Assembly (NCBI GenBank): GCA_019418545.1
Contig: DYBQ01000031.1
Location: 9,880-23,356 of the forward strand
DNA: 13,477 nucleotides
Direction of reading: 5' to 3'
From: Clostridiales bacterium
GTDB taxonomy: Bacteria; Bacillota; Clostridia; Oscillospirales; Acutalibacteraceae
The position numbers and the translations under genes are program-made. Below the pieces are notes generated by a model, which was not told where the DNA came from, did not search any database, and saw only the letters and a program-made list of their open reading frames with translations. Shown one piece after another: positions 1-7,082 of the stretch. Numbering within the stretch: position 1 is the stretch's first letter; each line of letters begins with the position of its first letter.

Positions 1-1268
1 CCACTGTTTCCGGTAATGCGATAGCTGATATTTTCCACCTGTACCCAGCAGGAAATCCGGCTGTCTTCCTGGCCGCTCCATGCCCGGTTCAGGGTAAAGT
101 CCGCCATTTTCTCCAAATAGAAGGGGACTCCCTGGCTGTCTGCGGCCAGCAGGCAGAGGTTCATTTTCCCGGACAAACGAAGCTGGCCTTCCTGGATTTC
201 GCCGGAAACAAAAGCCACCTCATTCCACACATCCAATATTTTGGATAGGTTTTGGCCAGCGTCCACAGCGGTTTTCTGTATCAGCGTTTCCTGAATCAAA
301 TCGTCCAGGCTGCTCACCTGTACCTGTTCATAGTCCAGCTCCGTTTCATAGCGGGTAGAATAGGCGTCGGTAATAAACGTAACCTCTTCGTCCCGATAGG
401 CACAGGAAAACGCGCTCAGGCGGATTTCGGCTTCCAGCCGCATTGGCTCCCCGCTGGCATCGCTGCGGATTTGCAGGGAAAGGTCAGTAACCTCCATCCG
501 CAGGCTGCACCGGCAGTCTTCTTCTGCCCCGGCACAGTCTACCATTTGGCTGAACGGGATTTCAAACTCCATGGTTTCCAGTGCGCCATCATCCAGTGCG
601 GATGCATACAAAACCTCAACCCGGATAAACCCTTTGGCCAGCAGCCTGCCGGAAACCGGCCGGAAGTCCTGCAATACGCAACAGCCGCGGCTTCGCAGAA
701 CCGATTCGGCAGGGGGCTTTCCTGTGTTGATTTCCAGCATTTCCGTAATGGTAAACTGCTGCTGCCCAAGCCCGGCCAGTGCGCTGGCCGGATAGGTTTC
801 CCTTCGCTGTTCCAGCTCCGGTTCCTCGGCCCTTGTACAGATTTGCTGGACATTGGGCCGAAGGACCAGCGCACAGACGGAAAAGGCGCCGTGAATGTCA
901 AGACGCCTGGGGCTGGCTGCCCGGCAGTTGACATATTCTACCCGGGTGGAAACCCGGGCGGCTCCGGTCTGTACGTCCTCGCTGAGGGAGATGGCGGAAG
1001 AAAAGGCGCTTTCTGTTTCACAGCAGCGCACGGTGTCTTCCCGGGAATCCAGATACAGCACCCGGATTCGGACGGTTCCCTGGGTTTCCAGACGGTCATT
1101 TTTTAGGGAATGGCTAGAAATACAGGGGGTAACCTGGCATTTGAGAATTCGCTGAATGTCCGGGCAGTAATCCGGCAGATTGATGTCCAAATCCAAAGCC
1201 TGCTCCTGGCAGCCATCGAAGAGGATTTCGCTGTCGGTATATTCTGCCCGTTTCAATGTATACTCCAT
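1..1268 (-). CDS. SPOCS-domain (DUF3794) spore morphogenesis protein, partial (C-terminus beyond window)
   Basis: The minus-strand frame is open from an ATG at 1268 to the window edge, giving about 422 residues of an unfinished protein. It starts MEYTLKRAEYTDSEILFDGC and carries LPDYCPDIQRILKC at about residues 31-44, a signature of DUF3794/SPOCS proteins of Clostridia. Similar beta-rich stretches follow at about residues 55-110 and 190-290, suggesting at least two or three SPOCS repeats. No signal peptide or membrane segment is visible. Characterised relatives such as SipL of Clostridioides difficile dock on SpoIVA and attach the coat to the forespore, and usually end in a LysM domain. A LysM here would lie outside the window and is not seen. 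A purine-rich GAAGGAG site sits about 10 bases upstream of the ATG. The gene follows the MATE terminator on the same strand, so it needs its own promoter. The family call is firm; the SipL role is inferred. Confidence 0.85.
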   Translation of the reverse strand, partial: MEYTLKRAEYTDSEILFDGCQEQALDLDINLPDYCPDIQRILKCQVTPCISSHSLKNDRLETQGTVRIRVLYLDSREDTVRCCETESAFSSAISLSEDVQTGAARVSTRVEYVNCRAASPRRLDIHGAFSVCALVLRPNVQQICTRAEEPELEQRRETYPASALAGLGQQQFTITEMLEINTGKPPAESVLRSRGCCVLQDFRPVSGRLLAKGFIRVEVLYASALDDGALETMEFEIPFSQMVDCAGAEEDCRCSLRMEVTDLSLQIRSDASGEPMRLEAEIRLSAFSCAYRDEEVTFITDAYSTRYETELDYEQVQVSSLDDLIQETLIQKTAVDAGQNLSKILDVWNEVAFVSGEIQEGQLRLSGKMNLCLLAADSQGVPFYLEKMADFTLNRAWSGQEDSRISCWVQVENISYRITGNS

Positions 1269-1301
1269 AGCTTTTGTCTCCTTCTTCTGATTTTCTACCC
1301 T

Positions 1302-1331
1302 ATGTCTATGAGCGGGGACAAGGGAATATGA
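1302..1331 (-). promoter_or_regulatory. Possible sigma-E-like sporulation promoter for the SPOCS gene
   Basis: On the minus strand TCATATT (1325-1331) is followed after 14 bases by CATAGACAT (1302-1310). This resembles the mother-cell sigma-E pattern (ATATT, 14 bases, CATACAnT), with a weaker -10. A start near 1295 would give a leader of about 27 bases before the ATG. The location fits, because a terminator lies directly upstream and the product family acts in the sporulating mother cell. It is a motif match only. Confidence 0.35.
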
Positions 1332-1338
1332 CGGACAG

Positions 1339-1385
1339 AAAAAAGCTCTCAGAAAATCCTGCTGTAGAATTTCCTGAGAGCTTTA
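1339..1385 (-). terminator. Intrinsic terminator of the MATE gene
   Basis: An inverted repeat pairs AAAGCTCTCAGAAAAT (1342-1357) with ATTTCCTGAGAGCTTT (1369-1384), with one mismatch. On the minus strand it is followed by a run of six T (complement of 1339-1344). It begins about 17 bases after the MATE stop codon and separates that gene from the SPOCS gene. Confidence 0.88.
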
Positions 1386-1401
1386 TCAATTTACAAAAAA
1401 G

Positions 1402-2796
1402 TTATCCCTGTGTATGCCGCTGGCGCCGTGGCTTTTCCGGCTCAAATCCCAGCCGCTGAATGCGCTTTCGCAGCCAGCCGCCCTGTAAATAATAAATGAT
1501 GAACAGTACAGAGGTAATGGACCAGGTAATGGGATAGCTGAGGATAACCGCTTCAATGGCATGCCATTGAGGAACTGCCACGGCTATCCAAACCACCCGC
1601 AGCACACAGATTCCCAAGCCGGTAATAATCATGGGGATAAGGCTGTCTCCGGTTCCGCGCATGGTGCCGGAGAGGATTTCAATACACACATAGGTAAAAT
1701 AGAAGGGGACCATAGTGTGAAGGATATCCATACCAATTTGGATTACGTTCCCGTCGCTGGTAAACAGCTGATACACATAGGAGCCCCAAAAATACAGCAC
1801 CGTACTGAGAAGGAATGCCGTGCCCATGGCCATGACAATACAAATCCGCACACTTTTGCGAATCCGGTCGTATTTTTGCGCGCCAAAGTTTTGGCCGGAA
1901 AAGGTTGTGATTGCAGTGCCGAAAGCGCCCATAATCATCCAGAACAGGCCGTCAATTTTGCCATAAGCGGTCCAGGCAGCTACCGTATTGGTGCCAAAGG
2001 TGTTGATGGTGGACTGGATGAGGACGTTGGAAATATTGTACATAACGGACTGTAATCCGGCAGGCAGACCAATTTGAATAATATTTTTGAGAATATAAAA
2101 GTCAATGCGGATTTCTTTGAGATAGACTCGATATACATCATCGGAGCGCATCAGTACAATCATTACCAAAACTGCGCTGACTGCCTGTGAGACAATGGTG
2201 GCAATTCCCACACCGGCAACCCCCCACTGGAACACAGGGACAAACAATAAATCCAGCAGTAGGTTCAGCACCGTACACAAAATCAGGAAGTACAGCGGCC
2301 GCCGGGAATCGCCCACAGCCCGGAGAATACCGGAAGCCATGTTATAGACAAGGTTGAATACCATCCCGCCAAAGTAGATTTCAATATAGGTTACGGCATA
2401 GCTCATCACATCGTCCGGCGTTCCCATAGCCCGCAGCGCCCAGGGGGACAGCGCCATTCCCAACACCATAAAAATCAGGCCGCCCACAATTCCCAGTGCT
2501 ACAGCGGTATGTACGGCTTTCATGGTTTCCTGTGTCCGGCGTGCGCCGTAATATTGGGAGATAATAACCGTAGCGCCGGCAGAAAGCCCCACAAAAAAGC
2601 CCACCAGCAAATTGATGATGGTGCCGGTAGCGCCGCCCACAGCAGCCAATGCTTCCGTACACACAAAATTTCCCACAATAATGGCATCTACCGTATTATA
2701 AAGCTGCTGAAAAAAAGTCCCCAATAAAATTGGGAAGAAAAAGGCCAGAAGCTGTTTCCAGATAACGCCTTCCGTAATACGATTTTCCTTTACCAA
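1402..2796 (-). CDS. MATE-family multidrug/Na+ antiporter
   Basis: This 464-residue membrane protein belongs to the MATE family (MatE domain twice), which exports cationic drugs and metabolites in exchange for Na+ or H+. The N-terminus reads MVKENRITEGVIWKQLLAFF and is followed by the typical FFQQLYNTVDAIIVGNFV. About twelve hydrophobic segments form two homologous halves; the second begins near IGLPAGLQSVMYNISNVLIQ. The length matches the family norm of 440-480. I place the start at a TTG (2794-2796), because AAAAGGGG lies 8 bases before it and family members usually begin there. An in-frame TTG at 2829 would add 11 residues but has no ribosome binding site. A sigma-A-like promoter lies just upstream and a strong terminator downstream, so it is probably transcribed alone. 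The substrate cannot be read from the sequence. Confidence 0.92.
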   Translation of the reverse strand: MVKENRITEGVIWKQLLAFFFPILLGTFFQQLYNTVDAIIVGNFVCTEALAAVGGATGTIINLLVGFFVGLSAGATVIISQYYGARRTQETMKAVHTAVALGIVGGLIFMVLGMALSPWALRAMGTPDDVMSYAVTYIEIYFGGMVFNLVYNMASGILRAVGDSRRPLYFLILCTVLNLLLDLLFVPVFQWGVAGVGIATIVSQAVSAVLVMIVLMRSDDVYRVYLKEIRIDFYILKNIIQIGLPAGLQSVMYNISNVLIQSTINTFGTNTVAAWTAYGKIDGLFWMIMGAFGTAITTFSGQNFGAQKYDRIRKSVRICIVMAMGTAFLLSTVLYFWGSYVYQLFTSDGNVIQIGMDILHTMVPFYFTYVCIEILSGTMRGTGDSLIPMIITGLGICVLRVVWIAVAVPQWHAIEAVILSYPITWSITSVLFIIYYLQGGWLRKRIQRLGFEPEKPRRQRHTQG

Positions 2797-2845
2797 TAGA
2801 ATAACCCCTTTTCTCAAACCTTGCGTCAAATATAAACCTGCTTAC

Positions 2846-2874
2846 AGCATATCACGTCTGAAGGCTTTTGTCCA
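2846..2874 (-). promoter_or_regulatory. Putative sigma-A promoter of the MATE gene
   Basis: On the minus strand TGGACA (2869-2874) and TATGCT (2846-2851) are separated by exactly 17 bases. It lies in the 89-base gap between the yifB-like stop codon and the MATE start, so the MATE gene may be transcribed apart from its upstream neighbour. Both boxes deviate from consensus at two positions or fewer. Confidence 0.5.
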
Positions 2875-2885
2875 GAAAGCGCCCC

Positions 2886-4421
2886 TTACAATTCCCTGGC
2901 CCAATACCGCCGGTCAAGGCTCCTATATTGTACTGCCTCAGCAGCGTGTTTTGGCTCAATGTCCCGGCAGCCCTCCAAATCGGCAATGGTACGGGCCACC
3001 TTCATAACCCGGTCAAAAGCCCGGGCTGACAAATCCAGCTGTTCAAAGGCAGTGCGAAGCAGGCGAAGGGCCTGTGGGGTAATGGTACAGACTTCATGGA
3101 GAAGAGCGGCAGGAATGTGGGCGTTGCAGGAAATACCGGTTCCCGCAAACCGCCGGTTTTGAATTTCCCGTGCCCGGTTCACCCTTTCCCGGATGGCAGA
3201 AGAAGGCTCGCTTTTTTTGTTGGAGGAAAACTCGTCAAAGTTAACCGGCGGGACTTCCACATGAATGTCCAGGCGGTCCAGCAGCGGCCCGGAAATCCGT
3301 CCCAAATAGCGGGACACCATGTTGGCAGAACAGGTACAGGGCCTGACAGGATGGCCAAAATAGCCGCAGGGACACGGATTCATGGCGGCTACCAGCATCA
3401 TGGTACAGGGATAGGAAACCGTCCCGTTTACCCGGGAGATGGATACCTGACCGTCTTCAATGGGCTGCCGCAGGACTTCCATGGCAGCGCGGGAGAACTC
3501 CGGCAGCTCGTCCAAAAACAAAACCCCGTTGTGAGAAAGGGAGATTTCACCCGGACGTGGGATACTGCCGCCGCCGGAAAGCCCAGCCGGGGAAACGGTG
3601 TGGTGAGGGGAGCGGAAGGGGCGGGTACGCACAAGCGTCCCTCCTTTTGGAAGTGTCCCGGCGATAGAATGGATTTTGGTGGTTTCAATCATTTCCTCAA
3701 AGGTCATATCCGGCAGGATAGTAGGCAGGCGCTTGGCAAGCATACTTTTTCCCGAACCGGGCGGGCCAATAAGCAGAACATTATGCCCGCCGCTGGCGGC
3801 GATTTCCAAAGCCCGTTTCGCTTCCAGCTGTCCCTTTACGTCAGCAAAGTCCAGCAAAGGGGATTGCTCCGGTGTCATTTCGTCGGGGGAGAGGACACAA
3901 GGGGAAATCCGGGAAACCCCTTCCAAATGATCGGTAAGTTCCCTTACGGTGGAAACCGGATAGATTTGCAACCCTTCCACAACGGCGCCCTCCGAAGCGT
4001 TGGCAGCCGGGACAAAAAAGCGGCGGAACCCGGCCTCTTTTGCGGCAATGGCCATGGGCAGAACGCCTCGAACCGGACGGATTTCCCCGGACAGGGAAAG
4101 CTCCCCGACAAAAACACTGTCATCCGTTTCGGCGGACAACTGGCCGGTTACTTTGAGAAGAGCAATCAGCAGGGGCAAATCATAGATAGGCCCTTCTTTT
4201 TTCTTATCAGCCGGAGCCAGATTCATGGTAATCCGGGTGACAGGATAGTCATAGCCGCAGTTTTTGGCGGCAGCCCGTACCCGCTCCCTTGATTCCCGGA
4301 CTGCCGTATCCGGCAATCCTACAATGTCAAAGCAGGGGAGGCCTTTTGATATATCGGCTTCTACTTCTACGTTAAAAGCTTCCAGACCATATAATCCCAT
4401 GCTGAACAGCCGAGCAACCAT
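2886..4421 (-). CDS. YifB/ComM-family Mg-chelatase-like AAA+ ATPase
   Basis: This 511-residue protein contains the three expected parts of the YifB/ComM family: an N-terminal Lon-protease-like (ChlI) domain starting MVARLFSMGLYGLEAFNVEV, a central AAA+ ATPase, and a C-terminal Mg-chelatase domain. Walker A is GPPGSGKS at about residues 219-226 and Walker B is VLFLDE at about 300-305. A cysteine cluster, NPCPCGYFGHPVRPCTC (about 349-364), is typical of the family. In Gram-negative bacteria ComM is a branch-migration helicase in natural transformation; the role in Clostridia is less clear. The start is an ATG at 4421, preceded by AAAAGGGG at 7 bases. A longer reading from 4448 lacks a suitable ribosome binding site. 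It is divergent from the sigma-factor gene and is followed after 89 bases by the MATE gene. Family assignment is firm, function inferred. Confidence 0.93.
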   Translation of the reverse strand: MVARLFSMGLYGLEAFNVEVEADISKGLPCFDIVGLPDTAVRESRERVRAAAKNCGYDYPVTRITMNLAPADKKKEGPIYDLPLLIALLKVTGQLSAETDDSVFVGELSLSGEIRPVRGVLPMAIAAKEAGFRRFFVPAANASEGAVVEGLQIYPVSTVRELTDHLEGVSRISPCVLSPDEMTPEQSPLLDFADVKGQLEAKRALEIAASGGHNVLLIGPPGSGKSMLAKRLPTILPDMTFEEMIETTKIHSIAGTLPKGGTLVRTRPFRSPHHTVSPAGLSGGGSIPRPGEISLSHNGVLFLDELPEFSRAAMEVLRQPIEDGQVSISRVNGTVSYPCTMMLVAAMNPCPCGYFGHPVRPCTCSANMVSRYLGRISGPLLDRLDIHVEVPPVNFDEFSSNKKSEPSSAIRERVNRAREIQNRRFAGTGISCNAHIPAALLHEVCTITPQALRLLRTAFEQLDLSARAFDRVMKVARTIADLEGCRDIEPKHAAEAVQYRSLDRRYWAREL

Positions 4422-4714
4422 TGCAAAACCCCTTTTCATCCTACTCAAAAAAAGTACTATATTAAAAATACAGGAATATTATATAAGAGATTGGCATAAT
4501 CATAATTTTAATAAAGAAATATGATGGAGCAGAAATCCAAATTTTGGGTATAAAGAGGCAAAATGGATGGATTTTTGGTCAATGGTATAAGTAATTCCAT
4601 GAGATAGGTAAAAAATTATGGCTAATTTCTGAATTTTTGTTGACTTTTTCTCTGAAATCGGTTATGATGAGAGAAACGATTGATAAGTCGTTGTTGTTTG
4701 AGGTGTTATTGAGC
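4422..4714. other. AT-rich divergent intergenic region
   Basis: This stretch separates the divergent yifB-like and sigma-factor genes and is markedly richer in A and T than either. The right end holds a clear plus-strand promoter, listed separately. On the minus strand a TATAAT (near 4479-4485) lies about 60 bases upstream of the yifB-like start, but no good -35 box accompanies it. I see no convincing small gene, tRNA or structured RNA in it. Confidence 0.6.
4640..4668 (+). promoter_or_regulatory. Sigma-A promoter of the SigH-like sigma-factor gene
   Basis: TTGACT (4640-4645) and TATGAT (4663-4668) are separated by 17 bases, each one base off the consensus hexamer. The predicted start near 4675 gives a leader of about 40 bases. 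It rules out start codons at or before 4667 for this transcript and supports the start chosen at 4715. Confidence 0.8.
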
Positions 4715-5290
4715 TTGAAGTGGAGAACCATTTCGGAAAATGAACTGATTTTGCATGTGCAGAAAGATAACGGGGAAGCTTTCGTAGAACTTGCATCCCG
4801 ATATCTTCCTCTCATACACCGAATGGCTTTTCCATACCGTTCCTCGCTGTCAGAAACAGAAGACCTTTCTCAGGAAGGTTTGCTGGGCCTTTATTTTGCT
4901 GCGAGGACGTATCAGCAGGAGGGGACGGCATCTTTTTCCACATATGCCCGGGCATGTATTTCCAACCGGATTATTTCCGCGTATCGAAAGGCCCAGGGCA
5001 AACGGAACAAACCATTGCGGGATTTTGTGTCTCTGGAAGAAAGCGAAAGCGGGGTGGACACCCTGCCAGCTTCAGAGGGAGACCCGGAAGCTCTGCTGAT
5101 TGACCGTGAAAATATGGATGTCCTCCTATGTAAAGTCCAGAAAAATTTGACAAAGATGGAGCAGAAGGTGCTGCTGTATTATGCATCCGGTTTTTCTTAT
5201 CAGGAAATTTCTGACAAAATGGAGATTTCAATCAAGTCGGTAGGGAATGCCATGCAGCGGGTACGGCGAAAGCTTCGGGCTGCGTTTTAG
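4715..5290 (+). CDS. SigH-like RNA polymerase sigma factor (sigma-70 family)
   Basis: The 191-residue product has sigma-70 region 2 (about residues 23-92), with the core-binding and melting segment TEDLSQEGLLGLYFAARTY, and region 4 (about 143-190) ending in the helix-turn-helix SYQEISDKMEISIKSVGNAM. Both align by eye with Bacillus SigH, whose region 4 reads SYQEISDELNRHVKSIDNAL. SigH is the early-stationary sigma factor that opens the sporulation and competence programmes. I start at a TTG (4715-4717), because GAGGTG lies 9 bases upstream and the promoter excludes the earlier ATG pair at 4664/4667. The protein is therefore about 25 residues shorter than Bacillus SigH. Such paralogues are common in Clostridia, so this may be a specialised relative and not SigH itself. 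A tRNA-like element and a zinc-ribbon gene follow with no terminator seen between. Confidence 0.85.
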   Translation: MKWRTISENELILHVQKDNGEAFVELASRYLPLIHRMAFPYRSSLSETEDLSQEGLLGLYFAARTYQQEGTASFSTYARACISNRIISAYRKAQGKRNKPLRDFVSLEESESGVDTLPASEGDPEALLIDRENMDVLLCKVQKNLTKMEQKVLLYYASGFSYQEISDKMEISIKSVGNAMQRVRRKLRAAF

Positions 5291-5302
5291 TCAAATCCAT
5301 AT

Positions 5303-5364
5303 GCCCCGGTAGCTTAAGTAGAGCGTTGATTATCAAAGGCGGCGGTGCGAATCCGTCTACGGGC
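5303..5364 (+). ncRNA. tRNA-like element in the leader of the zinc-ribbon gene
   Basis: The 62-base element starts GCCCCGGTAGCTTAAGTAGA and ends CTACGGGC. A T-arm-like hairpin has a 5-bp stem (GGCGG 5341-5345 with CCGTC 5353-5357, one G-T pair) and a 7-base loop TGCGAAT, one base off the tRNA consensus TTCGAAT. A D-arm-like hairpin pairs GCT (5312-5314) with AGC (5322-5324). GCCC (5303-5306) can pair with GGGC (5361-5364) as the start of an acceptor stem, but the rest does not pair in register. The anticodon position holds only TTGA-TTA-TCAA (5326-5336), a stem with a 3-base loop, so no normal anticodon loop exists. No CCA is encoded. It may be a decayed tRNA, a tRNA mimic, or a cis-regulatory structure for the gene starting 34 bases downstream. 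I do not recognise a named family. Confidence 0.5.
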
Positions 5365-5398
5365 AAATATCTATTATCCAAAGTGAGGTATAATCACA

Positions 5399-5674
5399 AT
5401 GTACGAAGACAAGACTCTGATTTGTAAAGAATGTGGCGCTGAATTTGTGTTCACCGCCGGCGAGCAGGAATTTTATGCTTCCAAGGGCTTTGTAAACGAG
5501 CCCCAGAGATGCAAGGCCTGCCGTGATGCCCGTAAGAATGCCGCTAAGCCGGAACGTGAGATGTTCACTGCTGTCTGCGCTTCCTGCGGTAAGGAAGCCA
5601 GAGTTCCCTTTAAGCCCCGCGAGGACCGTCCTGTATACTGCAGCGAGTGCTTTGCAAAAATGAGAGAGGAATAA
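5399..5674 (+). CDS. Small zinc-ribbon protein with four CxxC motifs (zf-trcl type)
   Basis: This 91-residue protein begins MYEDKTLICKECGAEFVFTA and carries four CxxC pairs: Cys9/12, Cys38/41, Cys60/63 and Cys81/84. These would form two zinc ribbons. The first half matches the probable zinc-ribbon (zf-trcl) proteins common in Clostridia, and the second is a further CxxC...CxxC ribbon. No enzyme motif, signal peptide or membrane segment is present. The biochemical role of the family is unknown to me; nucleic-acid or protein binding is a reasonable guess for a basic protein of this size. GTGAGGT stands 9 bases before the ATG. It follows the sigma-factor gene and the tRNA-like element on the same strand and ends 28 bases before a strong terminator. 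Confidence 0.85.
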   Translation: MYEDKTLICKECGAEFVFTAGEQEFYASKGFVNEPQRCKACRDARKNAAKPEREMFTAVCASCGKEARVPFKPREDRPVYCSECFAKMREE

Positions 5675-5701
5675 TCCGGTTATCCGAATTTTCTGAAAAC
5701 A

Positions 5702-5745
5702 GAAAAATCCCCTTTCCGCAAAACGGAGAGGGGATTTTTGTTTTT
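5702..5745 (+). terminator. Bidirectional intrinsic terminator between convergent genes
   Basis: AAAAATCCCCTTTCCG (5703-5718) pairs with CGGAGAGGGGATTTTT (5724-5739), with a single G-T wobble and a 5-base loop. T-rich tracts occur on both strands. It ends the zinc-ribbon gene on the plus strand and the lysine operon on the minus strand, whose last stop codon lies about 30 bases away. Confidence 0.9.
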
Positions 5746-5768
5746 ATGAGAAAAACGAAGATTCCAGC

Positions 5769-6221
5769 TTACTTCAAAGCAGCTTCCAGCTCGCTCAGGG
5801 CAGAGTCATAGTCTGCCGCCGTTACCAAAATGGAAATCTCCACGTCAGAGGTGGAAATCAGGCGGATATCCGTGTTTACCCGGGCAGCCGCAGCAAAAAC
5901 AGCCGCAGCAATGCCGGGCGTGTTTTTCATGCAGGGGTCATAGACAGAAATCTTATAGTTTCCGCTGCTGACAATGGGCTGGATATTGGTGGTTTCCCGC
6001 AGCTTTTTGGTAAAAGCCAGTACTTTCCCCAAATCATCATCAGAAATGGTGATGGAGAAAGCAGTCAAATCTCCATGGGCAGGCGCCATGGAAATCATGT
6101 CAATGTTGATGTCCAGATTGGCAATGGCATCCAATGAGGAAGCCAGATAACCGATATCGGCCGGGCATCCTTCCAGCGTAATCAGTGTAATGTCACTGAG
6201 AGTGGAAATGGTTGCGCTCAT
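5769..6221 (-). CDS. Stand-alone tandem ACT-domain protein, aspartokinase-regulatory type
   Basis: The 150-residue product consists of two ACT units and nothing else. The first (about residues 8-72) reads ITLITLEGCPADIGYLASSL and then INIDMISMAP. The second (about 85-149) reads NTPGIAAAVFAAAARVNTDI, then RLISTSDVEISILV. These lines match the C-terminal ACT pair of aspartokinases, including the region equivalent to MISTSEIKIS that binds lysine or threonine, but the N-terminal kinase domain is absent. The gene is the last of the lysine operon, 29 bases after dapB, with AAGGAGG 7 bases before its ATG. In Bacillus the same module is produced as the separate beta subunit of aspartokinase II by internal initiation; a free-standing gene could act similarly on a kinase encoded elsewhere. 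That role is inference; domain content and operon position are seen. Confidence 0.82.
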   Translation of the reverse strand: MSATISTLSDITLITLEGCPADIGYLASSLDAIANLDINIDMISMAPAHGDLTAFSITISDDDLGKVLAFTKKLRETTNIQPIVSSGNYKISVYDPCMKNTPGIAAAVFAAAARVNTDIRLISTSDVEISILVTAADYDSALSELEAALK

Positions 6222-6250
6222 AGGAACTCCTCCTTTTTGTTGGTTAGAAT

Positions 6251-7000
6251 TTATACCAGATTGGACATATCATACAGGCCGGCAGGCTTTCCGGGCAGAT
6301 AGAGGGCGGCGTTTACGGCGCCGGCAGCAAATACCTCTTTTGATTGTGCCGAGTGAGAAAGCCGGATGACTTCATGCTGGCCGGCGAAAATTACTTCATG
6401 CTCGCCAACAATCGTGCCGCCGCGGATGGAGTGGATGCCAATTTCGTCGGAATTGCGCTTTTTCCGCTGGGAGTGGCGGTCATACATGTACTGGGTGCTG
6501 CCGTCCCGGGTTTCAGAAATAGCGTCGGCAATCATCAGGGCAGTGCCGCTGGGAGCATCGATTTTTTGGTTGTGGTGTTCCTCCACAATTTCAATATCGA
6601 AATCCCGGCCCAGAACCGCGGTGGCCTTTTTCGCCAGTTCAATCAGCAGGTTAATGCCGATAGACATATTCCGGGAGTAGAAAACAGGAATCTCCTTGGC
6701 AGCTTCCTTTAGCTCTGCCACTTGCTCGGGCGTATAACCGGTGGTGCACAGGACTACCGGGAGCTTTTTCTCCTTTGCATAGGCCAGCAGGGGAGAGAGG
6801 ACAGAGGGGTGAGAGAAATCAATTACCACGTCGGCCGGGGCGGTAACTTCCGCAGGGGAAGCGAATACCGGGAAGGTTTCGTTTCCAGCCGGACACAAAT
6901 CGATACCGGCGCTGATTTCACAGTCGTCGCGATTATGGGCGAGGGATGCAATTACGCGGCCCATATGGCCGCCGCATCCGCTGAGCAATATTTTTGTCAT
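6251..7000 (-). CDS. dapB: 4-hydroxy-tetrahydrodipicolinate reductase
   Basis: DapB reduces the dapA product with NAD(P)H, the second committed step towards diaminopimelate and lysine. The 249-residue protein has the N-terminal Rossmann motif LLSGCGGHMGR (residues 5-15) and the catalytic/substrate signature EEHHNQKIDAPSGTA (140-154), with the catalytic His-His pair and Lys146. Its length is close to the family norm of 240-270. I place the start at the ATG 6998-7000, giving MTKILLSGCGG; upstream in-frame sequence is repeat DNA unlike any DapB. There is no ribosome binding site at normal distance. A strong AAAGGAGG lies 33 bases before the ATG (7034-7041), with a 6-bp GC hairpin in between. It lies between dapA and the ACT gene in the operon. 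Confidence 0.96.
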   Translation of the reverse strand: MTKILLSGCGGHMGRVIASLAHNRDDCEISAGIDLCPAGNETFPVFASPAEVTAPADVVIDFSHPSVLSPLLAYAKEKKLPVVLCTTGYTPEQVAELKEAAKEIPVFYSRNMSIGINLLIELAKKATAVLGRDFDIEIVEEHHNQKIDAPSGTALMIADAISETRDGSTQYMYDRHSQRKKRNSDEIGIHSIRGGTIVGEHEVIFAGQHEVIRLSHSAQSKEVFAAGAVNAALYLPGKPAGLYDMSNLV

Positions 7001-7011
7001 ATGCAAAACCA

Positions 7012-7041
7012 GCGGCGGGCTGCCGCCGGTGTGCCTCCTTT
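7012..7041 (-). promoter_or_regulatory. Distant Shine-Dalgarno plus GC hairpin in the dapB leader
   Basis: Reading towards dapB, AAAGGAGG (7034-7041) is followed by a perfect hairpin, CGGCGG and CCGCCG (7013-7018 with 7023-7028) around a 4-base loop, before the ATG at 7000. Folding of the hairpin would shorten the 33-base spacing to about 17 bases. No start codon lies at normal distance from the purine run in the dapB frame. Confidence 0.45.
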
Positions 7042-7082
7042 CAAACGTCCAAAACGGGGAAATGCGAGGGATTGATTTGTTT

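Noticed and set aside
252..1106. Long plus-strand open frame of 284 codons
   Set aside because: It lies opposite the SPOCS gene in codon-aligned antisense, has no ribosome binding site, and its product resembles no family. The minus-strand protein is recognisable.
3096..4292. Plus-strand open frame of 398 codons
   Set aside because: It is antisense to the clear YifB/ComM gene; the composition is an artefact of GC-rich third positions.
5303..5398. T-box or other known riboswitch before the zinc-ribbon gene
   Set aside because: The T-box sequence, a specifier loop and an antiterminator are missing, and no purine, SAM, TPP or cobalamin signature is seen. The tRNA-like reading fits better.
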